This document shows positions 53,050 to 61,844 of a DNA stretch of 64,000 bases, one piece after another; the stretch's first letter is position 1, and every line of letters starts with the position of its first letter. A model generated the notes under the pieces. That model worked only from the letters and a program-made list of their open reading frames with translations, was not told the origin of the DNA and did no database searches. The position numbers and the translations under genes are program-made. The DNA is from Trichomonas vaginalis G3. Lineage: Eukaryota; Parabasalia; Trichomonadida; Trichomonadidae. The stretch covers positions 22,599,300 to 22,663,299 of the forward strand of contig NC_067204.1 of assembly GCF_026262505.1 (NCBI RefSeq). The letters are read 5' to 3'.

Positions 53050-53898
53050 TTATATTTTTACCGTTCGATAGTAGTTGTATATGAAACTAAGTTCTAAGTA
53101 AAACGCATGGTATAATGGAATTATTCTTTTTCTTCCATCTGTAGTAAACCATACTTGAAAGTCTGAAATACTTCCACTCGGCGGTTCATATAACTTTGTA
53201 GGTTTTTCGTAAAAGTCATTCATCAGACATAAGAAAGAGTTTTGCGCACCAGAAAATGAAGCATGAACAATAATAGCATCTGGGTCGAAAATATTTTCAT
53301 ATGTTCCATTAGGTTTTTCGACTTCATAATAGTCCGGGTGTACTGGATATGCTGCAGGCTGATTTAACATCCTCATAAATCTATACCATGCCAAGTTGTT
53401 ATATTTTGTAGAAATATAAACGTTTTCTCCAAGGTCTTCTATTTTATTGATTTTAACAGTTGCATTTTTCCTGTCATAAATAATATCGAGATGGTATTCT
53501 CCTTCGTCAATGTTATACTGGTTTGCATATTCAATATAGATATCGTTTATTTTTTCTTGAAAAGCTTGAAGAGTTGTTTCTAAGTTTATAAGCAAATTAA
53601 CTTGTAAAAGTTTTCCTTGTTCAAATTTCTCATACATACGTTTTTCTTTGTTATAGTATCGAACTTCAAAACCGACCGTAAATGGGAAACCATGTATGGC
53701 TTCTGAAATGAACTTCATTCTACGAAAGCCAATAGCTTTTGTGACGGATGGGCCTCTTAACCATCTTAATGGGTAGTCAAAACGATAGCCTTCATGCTTT
53801 ACGGTATCTGTCTCAAACTTTTGACCGACATTAGTAAAAAGTTCATCTAATGGTTTAGTTGTAGCAACTCTTGAATTTTCTTTTTCTATTGGAAGCAT
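53050..53898 (-). CDS. Element C: minor capsid (penton)-like protein 2
   Basis: A fully open 282-residue frame. The entry motif FDYPLRWLRG..VTKAIGFRRMKFI and the last strand (FYLELSFIYNYY) align with the 47185 and 61845 genes. A distinct TDGRKRIIPLYHAFYLEL ending replaces the shared DGKD. It is most likely a single-jelly-roll capsid vertex paralogue. Confidence 0.58.
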   Translation of the reverse strand: MLPIEKENSRVATTKPLDELFTNVGQKFETDTVKHEGYRFDYPLRWLRGPSVTKAIGFRRMKFISEAIHGFPFTVGFEVRYYNKEKRMYEKFEQGKLLQVNLLINLETTLQAFQEKINDIYIEYANQYNIDEGEYHLDIIYDRKNATVKINKIEDLGENVYISTKYNNLAWYRFMRMLNQPAAYPVHPDYYEVEKPNGTYENIFDPDAIIVHASFSGAQNSFLCLMNDFYEKPTKLYEPPSGSISDFQVWFTTDGRKRIIPLYHAFYLELSFIYNYYRTVKI

Positions 53899-53917
53899 AT
53901 TTTATCTAGAATAAAAA

Positions 53918-54803
53918 TGTCAAATGAAACAGCGTCTATGAGAGAAATACAACACAACCGACAACTCATTATACAAGCTCTAAATAAGAACACAACAAAC
54001 TTTCAAACTATTCTAAGATATCTGAGTCATTGAAAGGGGGTGACTTAAAACTGACAATAAACCCTATAACAGATGAGTTTCTATTTCAAGACAATAAGAA
54101 CAATACTGTCTGTATAAATCCAACAAAAGGAACTTTAAACGAGAAACCTATAAATGAACTTCTTTTGAAAGCAGATGTTGACAACAAAGCTGACAAAGAA
54201 TATGTAGACGATGCAATAGCAAAAGAAGAAGAAAGAGCTAACAATGCTTATGCAACAAAAGAACATACTCATCCTGAACTAGCAGACAAAACATATGTTG
54301 ACAATAAAATGTCAAGTGAAGTGACAAGAGCTGAAAACGAATATTCTAAAAAGACTCATATACATTATATTAACCAAATACCAAGTCTTAAGGAAACATT
54401 AGAGACAAAAGCAGATAAGACTCATACACATTCTATATCTGATATTACAAACTTACAAGAAACCTTAAACAGGAAAAGTGACGTTGGACATACACATACA
54501 TCTTCTGAAATAACAGACTTAAACGTTAGCCTTGAAAATAAAGCAGATAAAACATATGTCAATGAAATATACCAAAGTTTGATAGGAACAAAAAATATTG
54601 AAACTATTGTTGGTGACTTTTCTGTCAATGAAGAAAATAAATATTTTAGATGGCAGTTGGTACAGTCCTTAAAAAATGGTACACGGCATAAACTCATTCT
54701 GAAAAATAACAATGAAATGTATGTAAGCTATAAAAAGAATGATGGTACACAAGTTAAAGTTCCATTAGACAACAACTGCTACTTTGTAATGCATGAAAAA
54801 TAG
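53918..54803 (+). pseudogene. Element C: fibre shaft gene
   Basis: It starts MSNETASMREIQHN and contains repeated KADK.Y(V/A)D and KTHTHSI/HTH segments (ADKEYVDDAIAKEE, ADKTYVDNK, ADKTHTHSI), as in the fibre of element A. The 3' end of the frame lies just inside the DNA transposon that begins at 54785. A collar-type tip is encoded beyond the insert at 57135. It is a fossil with about one break besides the insertion. Confidence 0.6.
54769..54784. repeat. Left flanking duplication of the 2.3-kb insert
   Basis: ACAACAACTGCTACTT, repeated exactly at 57073-57088. The similarity stops at both ends of these 16 bases, so it behaves as a target-site duplication. Confidence 0.75.
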
Positions 54804-55491
54804 CGTGACTTCATTTTTGACAGTTTACAAATGTAAAGTGTTGCATCCTTAAAAACTTGGAAATATATACATTCATGAATTATCTTGTATATTAATTGAA
54901 AATCCATAAAACCCTAACAATATTTTTTCTTAAAAAAAAACTATAAAAATATAAATAAAATTAATCGTTAAATAAAAATATTTGATATTAGAATTTTATT
55001 GGAAAAATAAAAAACTTAATATTTTAAAGAAATACTTAAATACTTGAATGTTTTAACTTTTACATTATCATATAGACTCTCAAATTATTGATTGGAAACG
55101 GTTTGAGTGTTATCAATTTAAAAAAATTGTGAGTTTTTTAGATTTTTGGCAATGAGTTTTAAAAATTTGTGAGTGAGAATGTGTGTTGATGCTTGGCACT
55201 TTGAAGGGAAGATGTTCTGGGTTCACAATTATTAATGGGATAAATAAAATGATTATAAATATAATATATTAGAAAATAATTTGCAAAATCTCTCCATTTT
55301 TATAAATTTAATAATAGAAGTTGATCTATATCGAAAGAGCGTTTTATCTATTAAGTTTTTGGCTTTTGCCTTCAAATCATTAATATAATTTTTTTCAAAA
55401 AAATTGTTTTATTTAAAATAAACAAATTTTATCAAATAACTAGTATTTTTAAATTATCTTTTGAAAAATTGAAAAATTTACAAATTAAAAA

Positions 55492-55770
55492 ATGGAAGAC
55501 ATCTTGGTTCGTCTCGAAAACCCAGAAGATCTTAAAACTTTTCAACTCCCAACCGTTCCCGCCGATCAGGTTCTCAACGTAATTGAAGAAAAATATCAAG
55601 AATACATTAATAATCCAAATGTAACTCTCGAAGATACGGCAAAAACACTTTCAATAGGAAAAGAACGTTTGAAAAAAATTTTCGTACTACTCGGCTATCC
55701 AATAAAAGAAAGAGGAAGACCAAAGAAAAAATTTTTAATTAAATCCGAACAATCTTACATATGCAGCTGA
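55492..55770 (+). CDS. Small helix-turn-helix/basic-tail protein inside the insert
   Basis: A 92-residue frame. LEDTAKTLSIGKERLKKIFVLLGYP looks like a helix-turn-helix, followed by a basic RGRPKKK tail of AT-hook type. Codon choice looks coding. The last 15 residues fall in the first 125-base repeat, so the native end may be lost. It could be the DNA-binding N-terminus of a transposase or a captured host fragment. Confidence 0.5.
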   Translation: MEDILVRLENPEDLKTFQLPTVPADQVLNVIEEKYQEYINNPNVTLEDTAKTLSIGKERLKKIFVLLGYPIKERGRPKKKFLIKSEQSYICS

Positions 55771-56070
55771 AGCACACTCACAAATTACTCTCAATATCCA
55801 CTCAAATCATACAAAGTTTTGTCGAATAGTTTGATATAAAGACAAAAAATTTACAATTTTTAATTAAATCCGAACAATCTTACATATGCAGCTGAAGCAC
55901 ACTCACAAATTACTCTCAATATCCACTCAAATCATACAAAGTTTTGTCGAATAGTTTGATATAAAGACAAAAAATTTACAATTTTTAATTAAATCCGAAC
56001 AATCTTACATATGCAGCTGAAGCACACTCACAAATTACTCTCAATATCCACTCAAATCATACAAAGTTTT
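55731..56070. repeat. Tandem repeat, 125-base period, 2.7 copies
   Basis: ATTTTTAATTAAATCCGAAC starts at 55731, 55856 and 55981; the third copy stops near 56070. Copies are nearly identical, so the expansion is recent. Confidence 0.95.
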
Positions 56071-56334
56071 ATATTTTCATTTTATTGTTTCTTAATAAAG
56101 AATTTACTTTAATATTCTTAATTGTTTTCTTTTTTATATTTAATTTTTGATATCTATTTTAAAAAACTTATACAAATTCGAGTCAGCTAATAATTTAATT
56201 GAAAAAATAAAAAGAAAACATATAATTTTTAATCCGTCTAATTGAATAAGCAATATTATAAATATTATGTTAAACGGTTAATTTTTTCTCAAAAAAAATT
56301 ATTTCGAATTTCCGAAATTTTTGACATTTTGGCT

Positions 56335-56514
56335 GAGAACTATGGTCTGCGAGGTACATAGATAGAATCAGTACCTCGCAGACTATAGTTCTCTATATGG
56401 CGCCGAAAATTTTTTGTTGAAATGTCGTCGCATTTCACCAAAAATTTTTCGGCACCATAGGAAGAATTGGAGGGTGTGAGATACTATTACATGCTATAGT
56501 ACTCACACCCTCCA
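56335..56514. repeat. Three consecutive long hairpins
   Basis: Hairpin 1 is 56335-56393 (23-base stem, one mismatch, 13-base loop), hairpin 2 is 56399-56456 (26-base stem with about three mismatches, loop TCGTCG) and hairpin 3 is 56467-56514 (about 20-base stem). They are adjacent and unrelated in sequence. Confidence 0.9.
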
Positions 56515-57072
56515 ACTCCCAATCAAAATCGCATAAAATTTGCTACTTATCTTCAGATTACCTCCCATTATAAAATATATCATTGCTATCTCATCGTACT
56601 ATATTTCCACCCTATTGTATTTAAAAATATAAAATTTTTTGATAATATATTTTTATATCTTAAATTTTCAAACAATATATTCACAGATAATATAATGGGA
56701 AATCTATCTCAACCTAGCCTTAAAGTACCAAACTCCTGCTTGCATTCTCACTCACAAATATTAAACATCCATCTCCAAAAAACTAAATTCTTCACAATTT
56801 TTTTTAAAATTGAGAACATAAAAAACGTATGCATTCAATAATTTAAGATACTAACAAATATTAAAAACTTCAAAATATCAGATATTAACGTTTTTCAATT
56901 AAAAAAAATATCATTTTGCTTTTCAATTCGAACATAAATCTTAAATATTTTTAATTAATATCTGATTTACAGCATTATTATCCATTTATAAATCTGACAA
57001 ATAAATGACAAAACCATCAGAAATAGTGTCACTTTTGTCAAAAGTGAAGTCACGCTAATTTTCATGCACAAC

Positions 57073-57088
57073 ACAACAACTGCTACTT
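57073..57088. repeat. Right flanking duplication of the 2.3-kb insert
   Basis: An exact copy of 54769-54784. Confidence 0.75.
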
Positions 57089-57134
57089 AAACTTATATGG
57101 AGACGAACAAAAGAAATATTTAAGAGTTTATGAA

Positions 57135-57890
57135 ATGGCAGATATGACATTGCCTGACCCAGCTCCGGCACCACATTATTATGACTATGGAGATGACGAC
57201 AGAACACCACATGTAGATGAACAAAAGCTAACATTATATTTAGATTATTATAGATATAAAAGATATAATGCAATAGAAAAAACGAGAATAGTATATTATT
57301 ATACAGATGACAAAAATAAATATTATAGTCAAGACTTTACCTACCATGAAAACATAAGATTATATTATAAAAAATATTCTGACACAAACCAGAAGAAACC
57401 TGAAATAGTTGCACTATATTTTAAGTTCAAAAGAGACAATCCTATAATATCTCATATGTTTGATTTAATGAACCCAGTAGGTTCTATTTATACATCTATG
57501 GATGCAAGAGGTCCTCAAGTAATGTTTGGTGTTGGTGCATGGGAACAAATAGTCGACAGGTTTTTGTATTGTGCAAACTCTTCAAAGGAAACAGGTGGAA
57601 GTAAAACGATTTCAGGTGAAAATTTACCTGCACACAGTCATTACATAGATTTAAGTACATCTCAAGCAGGTTGGCATAAGCATAGATATTGGGATTGGTC
57701 AGGAATGACAAAAGGTAAAGGATATGATGTTAAAGACGACGTTAAGTTTGCTATAAATTGTTACTGGAGTGACACTCAGGGAGAAGGAAACCATACACAT
57801 TTCGTTTCAGGATATACACAAACAACGGGACAAAGTAAAGAATACATGCCACCTTACATGACAGTTTACGCATGGTATAGAAATGCTTAG
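57135..57890 (+). CDS. Element C: tail-collar-type fibre tip protein
   Basis: A 251-residue frame. The C-terminal domain (MNPVGSIYTSMDARGP, WEQIVDRFLYC, LPAHSHYI, PPYMTVYAWYRNA) matches the tip of the 700-residue fibre of element A almost segment by segment. The frame is already open upstream of 57135, up to the transposon edge, so it may be the distal half of a fibre gene separated from 53918-54803 by the insertion, or a second fibre gene. Confidence 0.7.
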   Translation: MADMTLPDPAPAPHYYDYGDDDRTPHVDEQKLTLYLDYYRYKRYNAIEKTRIVYYYTDDKNKYYSQDFTYHENIRLYYKKYSDTNQKKPEIVALYFKFKRDNPIISHMFDLMNPVGSIYTSMDARGPQVMFGVGAWEQIVDRFLYCANSSKETGGSKTISGENLPAHSHYIDLSTSQAGWHKHRYWDWSGMTKGKGYDVKDDVKFAINCYWSDTQGEGNHTHFVSGYTQTTGQSKEYMPPYMTVYAWYRNA

Positions 57891-58846
57891 TCGTCATTTT
57901 CAACTTCTTTAGCATATTCGTCAGGAGTTGTCTTATATTTGTTAGGAACTGTCTTTGAAAGTATACCACCTTGAACTTTGACAAGTTTGAAACGAGGTCT
58001 GACAATAGTAGTTTTATCTTCTGCTTGCAGTGTGTACATTTTGCCATGTTTGCCTAAAACTTCATAATATTCTCTTGTATACTTTCTTCTATTTTTACGA
58101 ACACGAATGTGAGTACCTGTCGAGTTCCCATTGTTGTCATAGTCAATAGTATTTTCATATGGGTCGCGTTTAGGTATTTCTATTTTTACTTTGTCACCTT
58201 TCTGAAGTTTGAAGCCCGGCATTCTTTCTTGTTTGTCTCTTTTGATTAAATTATTAAATATATAGTTTTTCTCTAAGTCAGGGTTGTTTTTCATTTCTTC
58301 GGGGGAGTGGTTTCCCAAACCTTTTTGTTTACGGTTATTGTAAATATTTAAAACTTGTCTCATCTTTGCCATGGAGAAGTGTCTATACTTGTCGTCATAT
58401 GATATTTCATTTGCTTCACCACCTTGTGGTTGGTTTAAGTCTCTTAACATTTTTATACATCCGTCAATGACACCAAGAGCAGAATGGTTTTGGTCGACAA
58501 TGAAATATTGGTTTACATTTTTTGAACGCAGATAGTTTTTTACATCATCTGATTTGAAAGAACTTTCACAGTCAGATGTCAGTTTTGTTGGATGGTATTT
58601 GTCAACGAATATTGTCAAAGCAGTTTTCACATCTAAAATATTTTTGGACCATAATGGTATGGCTTCACAGTATCTTGTGTTTTGACCAACAAATATTAAC
58701 CAGTATGGAGGTCCATCTGTTCTAACTCTCGGAATGTTTTCCAAGATATCCATAAACCAAGCATTTGGTGTTGAACTAAAGATTTTTATCATGAGTGCTT
58801 TCTTTGTCGCTTTAGAAACATAGGGGTCCTTGTTCGGATTCGTCAT
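57887..58846 (-). CDS. Element C: retroviral-type (c-)integrase
   Basis: A fully open 319-residue frame. Catalytic-core landmarks are WFMDILENI (first acid), KLTSDCESSFKSDDV (second) and VIDGCIKMLRDLN (third region), followed by a YNNRKQKGLGNHSPEEM segment and a C-terminal basic SH3/chromo-like domain (KLQKGDKVKIEIPKR...YEVLGKHGKMYTL). The third acidic position is Asp, as in element A. The gene is convergent with and overlaps the fibre tip by four bases. Confidence 0.85.
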   Translation of the reverse strand: MTNPNKDPYVSKATKKALMIKIFSSTPNAWFMDILENIPRVRTDGPPYWLIFVGQNTRYCEAIPLWSKNILDVKTALTIFVDKYHPTKLTSDCESSFKSDDVKNYLRSKNVNQYFIVDQNHSALGVIDGCIKMLRDLNQPQGGEANEISYDDKYRHFSMAKMRQVLNIYNNRKQKGLGNHSPEEMKNNPDLEKNYIFNNLIKRDKQERMPGFKLQKGDKVKIEIPKRDPYENTIDYDNNGNSTGTHIRVRKNRRKYTREYYEVLGKHGKMYTLQAEDKTTIVRPRFKLVKVQGGILSKTVPNKYKTTPDEYAKEVENDD

Positions 58847-58863
58847 TTTTTACCCTATAAGAA

Positions 58864-59265
58864 ATGGGTTTATTTGGCGCATTAGCAGGAGTTGCATCTA
58901 GATTTTTACCCGCAGTGGGAACAATAGCCAGAGGTGCATTTGGAATTGGAAGGAAGATTTTGAGTACATTAGGTATACTGAAAGAGAAAGCACAACCTAT
59001 TATACAAACTGTACAGAAAGGTTGGGATGTAGCACGAGATGCAACAAATCTTATTCCAAATCCTGAAACAAGAGGAAAAGTTCAAGGATGGATGGACAAT
59101 GTAGGAAGACAAGCAGGAAACTATTATAACAAAGCAAATGACTACTATAACCAAGCAGGGCACTGTATGGACCAAGGTGAAAGATTCTTTAACAGAGGAT
59201 ATAACCATGCACAACAGTGGGTAAACAATAACCAACCTCAACCGCCTCAAACGTGGGGAATGTAA
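58864..59265 (+). CDS. Element C: short amphipathic protein 2 (protein VI-like character)
   Basis: A 133-residue frame. Its N-terminal 35 residues form a Gly/Ala-rich amphipathic segment (MGLFGALAGVASRFLPAVG), followed by helices and Asn/Tyr/Gln repeats (YYNKANDYYNQAG). It resembles the entry-lytic small capsid proteins of adenovirus-like particles in character only. It is divergent from the integrase. Confidence 0.5.
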   Translation: MGLFGALAGVASRFLPAVGTIARGAFGIGRKILSTLGILKEKAQPIIQTVQKGWDVARDATNLIPNPETRGKVQGWMDNVGRQAGNYYNKANDYYNQAGHCMDQGERFFNRGYNHAQQWVNNNQPQPPQTWGM

Positions 59266-59284
59266 AGTTTTTTATTGAGATGAA

Positions 59285-59449
59285 ATGAACAATGCAGCAT
59301 TGAGACAAATGAGTTCAAGATGGATTTGTCGGCTTCCAGCATTTAAACCGATACCATATAGTCAGGCTCAGCATGTGAAACTGAATGATATTATTAAAGG
59401 AACCATCCCACCTCCACAACAACAACCAGTTGAAAACAAACCAAACTAA
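59285..59449 (+). CDS. Element C: 54-residue peptide
   Basis: An ATG-started frame (MNNAALRQMSSRWICRLPAF) with a Pro/Gln-rich end, too short for most gene callers. It is preceded by TTTTTTATTGAGATGAA, almost the same leader as the next gene (TTTTTTACTGAGATGAA at 59452), which supports both as real, co-regulated genes. Confidence 0.5.
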   Translation: MNNAALRQMSSRWICRLPAFKPIPYSQAQHVKLNDIIKGTIPPPQQQPVENKPN

Positions 59450-59468
59450 AATTTTTTACTGAGATGAA

Positions 59469-60055
59469 ATGACCGAAGAAGTTGAAACGGTAGATTTGAC
59501 ACCACAAACAAAAAGTTCAGAATCATTGTCAAAACCTGTCAAAGAACTTACAGATGAAGAGAAAAATTCAATAATAGAAAGTGCCAGGTCTGGAAATACA
59601 AACCCTAACTATAAAGTCACTTTTCATAGAAATGGAACGGCTAGTATCTCAAAAAAGAAACAGACTCTCACAAATAAAATATTGAAGTCTGAAGGAGCTT
59701 TCGAGACAACAGATGGAAAAGTTTACTTCACTGACCAACAGTTCATTATAGAACATCTCATTGACTTAGAGTCGAAATATTCTAAACTTTACAACAAACA
59801 CAAAAAGTTGAAAGGAAAACAAAAACAAATGGCATATGATATTTATGAAGATGTTGACGACACAACTGTTCCTGCAAGTGAAGTAAAGTCAGAGGAACCG
59901 AAAAGTGACGAAAAACCGATAGAAGAAGAAAACCAAAAACTGAAGATAAACCAAAACCAAAGTTTAGTTTCCAAACTAAACCAAGTCAACCTTCATTAGC
60001 TGGTATGGTTGGCGTCAAAGACTTATGGCAGCAGGCGGTTATGCAAAGTAAAGAA
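59469..60055 (+). pseudogene. Element C: small paralogous protein, copy 3 (longest)
   Basis: It contains LTDEEKNSIIESARSG, NPNYKVTFHRNGTASISKKKQ, a GAFETTDGKVYFTDQQFIIEHL segment, a coiled coil and an acidic tail. The first two segments match the 48384 gene. Its leader is shared with the 59285 peptide. It is a fossil with about one break near its end. Confidence 0.5.
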
Positions 60056-60081
60056 AAAAATATTTTTTTATTTTTATAAAA

Positions 60082-60540
60082 ATGCCCCCATATAGAATGG
60101 ATAGAAAGTCTGCTAGAATAAAAGCAGAGTTACAAAGATATGGTTGGAGAGTTTCGAAGAATTTTAAATATAGGAAGGGAAGACCCATAAAAGTCTATGA
60201 CAAACTGGCTGGTCTGACCTACGAAATGGATTTGGAAACAGCACGTGCCAATTATCCAAACAGACTAGAGAGGTTAGAAGAAGAACGTCTTATGGACATG
60301 CCTTTCGATGTTAGTGAACCTCAAGTTGAAGGACACGACGGCTTTGCCAGATTCTACTGGAAACATGACGAACAATTGCATCCTTTGAGAAGGAAAAAAG
60401 GAAAAGGTGAAGACGCACATGCTCCCATGGAAAGAACAAGATATGCATATGAAAAAATTAATATACATATCATGCGTACGGAGGCACTGCGCGCCTCCTT
60501 ACACATTATATGTGAATTTAACACTTTACAAAACCGTTGA
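60082..60540 (+). CDS. Element C: basic 152-residue protein running into the right repeat arm
   Basis: The Arg/Lys-rich N-terminus (MPPYRMDRKSARIKAELQRYGWRV) suggests nucleic-acid binding. The last 20 residues are encoded within the right inverted-repeat arm, so the original end may have been replaced there. Confidence 0.45.
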   Translation: MPPYRMDRKSARIKAELQRYGWRVSKNFKYRKGRPIKVYDKLAGLTYEMDLETARANYPNRLERLEEERLMDMPFDVSEPQVEGHDGFARFYWKHDEQLHPLRRKKGKGEDAHAPMERTRYAYEKINIHIMRTEALRASLHIICEFNTLQNR

Positions 60541-60655
60541 CGTATATTTTACAACACAAACGACAACACCAACTTAACCTTAAATATTTACAAAGTCACC
60601 AACCACTTTACCTCACTAACGTTTTCACAAACGACTTCACTACTGTAAAAATAAA
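60478..60655. repeat. Right inverted-repeat arm, block 1
   Basis: The reverse complement of 51841-52052 (shared GGAGGCGCGCAGTGCC, ATATACGT, AACACCAACTTAACCTTAAATATTTA and TTCACTA iterations). Confidence 0.85.
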
Positions 60656-60660
60656 CGTTC

Positions 60661-60987
60661 TCACTTACAAAAGTATTGCAACTCCTCCCATTGCTGTGCT
60701 TCACACAATACTTCATATTCTTCAGTATCGCTGCTGTCGCTCCAATCGTCAGAGTCAAAGTCACTGTCAAAATAAATGTTAGTAAGTTTTGACAAAGCTA
60801 ATGAAACACGTTTACCATTTGTATCGTATGCTTGTATAAACTTTCCATTCTTCATTCCTTCATAAACGCTCAAACTAACTTTACCCTTTCTCCCTCGTAT
60901 CTGATAGAATGTATTTTCACGAGGAACGAAGAACAAATTCTTGAACTCATGACCGTTGTAGTTTGTTATCTCAATAGTTTTCGTCAT
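60661..60987 (-). CDS. Element C: hypothetical 108-residue protein inside the right repeat arm
   Basis: It starts at TATAAATG. It has a small beta-rich domain (MTKTIEITNYNGHEFKNLFF) with an acidic Asp/Ser/Glu tail. It is unrelated to the gene at the equivalent place in the left arm. Confidence 0.5.
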   Translation of the reverse strand: MTKTIEITNYNGHEFKNLFFVPRENTFYQIRGRKGKVSLSVYEGMKNGKFIQAYDTNGKRVSLALSKLTNIYFDSDFDSDDWSDSSDTEEYEVLCEAQQWEELQYFCK

Positions 60988-60994
60988 TTATATA

Positions 60995-61150
60995 AAAATA
61001 AACTTAAAAATTAATGATATCACCACTCCCACACGTATGAAAACATAGCACAAAAATAAATTTAGGTGAAGAGGTGAGATCTCACCTCTTTTTTCACCTC
61101 TTTTTCACCCTGTTGAATTCATTGCTTTATAACTCTCTTCCTTGGTTTCT
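60995..61150. repeat. Right inverted-repeat arm, block 2, with AGGTGA/TCACCT hairpin
   Basis: The reverse complement of 51155-51340 without its two GC-rich hairpins. The hairpin is at 61063-61110. Confidence 0.85.
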
Positions 61151-61646
61151 TTTTAGTTGCTTTCTTCACGTCTGTCTCCAACTTGACTGTCTTTCTTCTT
61201 CGGCCGTAATGATACCAGTTACTTCCACCAGTCAATGGGTCAAATGGTCGTTCATAAGGGTTTCCATACATTCCATAAGGTCCGTATGGATAAACTGCTG
61301 GTGGAGAAGAAACATTTTCTTTAGTTCCATCGACTCTATTTAAATGCATTGTTTCACCTTTCATCTGGTCATTAAAGTCTTTTGCGTGTTTTGCAAACTC
61401 ATCGTCCTTTCCTAAAGCATTTTCTGACTCAGTCGCAACCAAATTGGATGCTTTATTTATGAGCCCTATTTTATTTAATCTTAACTTCTTTGCAACCCAG
61501 CCTCCAATCTTCCCTTTATTTGCATCTAATGTCTTCGAAACCCTTCCTCCACTCATTTTATTTACTGCGTCATAAGCTCCAAGTGCTTTTGCTCCAAATG
61601 CTAATGCTTTTGTTCCCATTGCGCCTAAAGCTGCCCAAGCTACCAT
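61119..61646 (-). CDS. Element C: Gly/Ala-rich basic virion-type protein
   Basis: A 175-residue frame starting at GTAAATG. It has a hydrophobic Ala/Gly helix (WAALGAMGTKALAFGAKALG), a Pro/Tyr/Gly-rich middle (PYGPYGMYGNPYERP) and a basic tail (KKATKKKPRKRVIKQ). It is likely a small capsid or DNA-binding core protein; not assigned to a family. Confidence 0.5.
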   Translation of the reverse strand: MVAWAALGAMGTKALAFGAKALGAYDAVNKMSGGRVSKTLDANKGKIGGWVAKKLRLNKIGLINKASNLVATESENALGKDDEFAKHAKDFNDQMKGETMHLNRVDGTKENVSSPPAVYPYGPYGMYGNPYERPFDPLTGGSNWYHYGRRRKTVKLETDVKKATKKKPRKRVIKQ

Positions 61647-61844
61647 TTACACCATATTAAAATCATCTCTCTTCAATATTATCTCATAAAAGTTCTCGTT
61701 ACTGGAGAAAGTCAATGAAACATAAGCGTTCTCATTCATAAACTTCTTTCTTATATCATCTATACGCTTCAAAATGTCTGAACAATTGCTAACATCTTCT
61801 ACAACAGTTATTTCATCATGAATGACCTTCAAGAACAAGCTCAT
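61647..61844 (-). CDS. Element C: 65-residue protein
   Basis: It starts at ATTAAATG (MSLFLKVIHDEITVVED) and is tightly packed between the 61119 and 61845 genes on the same strand, sharing no spacer with either, which supports it as a real gene. Function unknown. Confidence 0.45.
   Translation of the reverse strand: MSLFLKVIHDEITVVEDVSNCSDILKRIDDIRKKFMNENAYVSLTFSSNENFYEIILKRDDFNMV

Larger units (their letters stand above)
54785..57072. mobile_element. Non-autonomous DNA transposon inserted in the element C fibre region
   Basis: The ends are imperfect inverted repeats: GTAATGCATGAAAAATAGCG at 54786 against GTTGTGCATGAAAATTAGCG read from 57072 on the minus strand, continuing GTGACTTCA.TTTTGACA. 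Weaker inverted similarity extends inward (ATTTGTGAGTGAGAATG at 55157 and, inverted, near 56745), so the terminal repeats may be several hundred bases long, as in MULE-type elements. A 16-base direct duplication flanks it. It holds a 92-residue frame, 125-base tandem repeats and three hairpins, and no recognisable transposase. Confidence 0.75.

Noticed and set aside
54803-54830. TA target duplication and GCGTGACTTC ends (mariner-type insert)
   Set aside because: The inverted similarity continues outward past the TA to GTNNTGCATGAAAA, and a 16-base direct duplication lies outside it, so the element is longer and not mariner-like.
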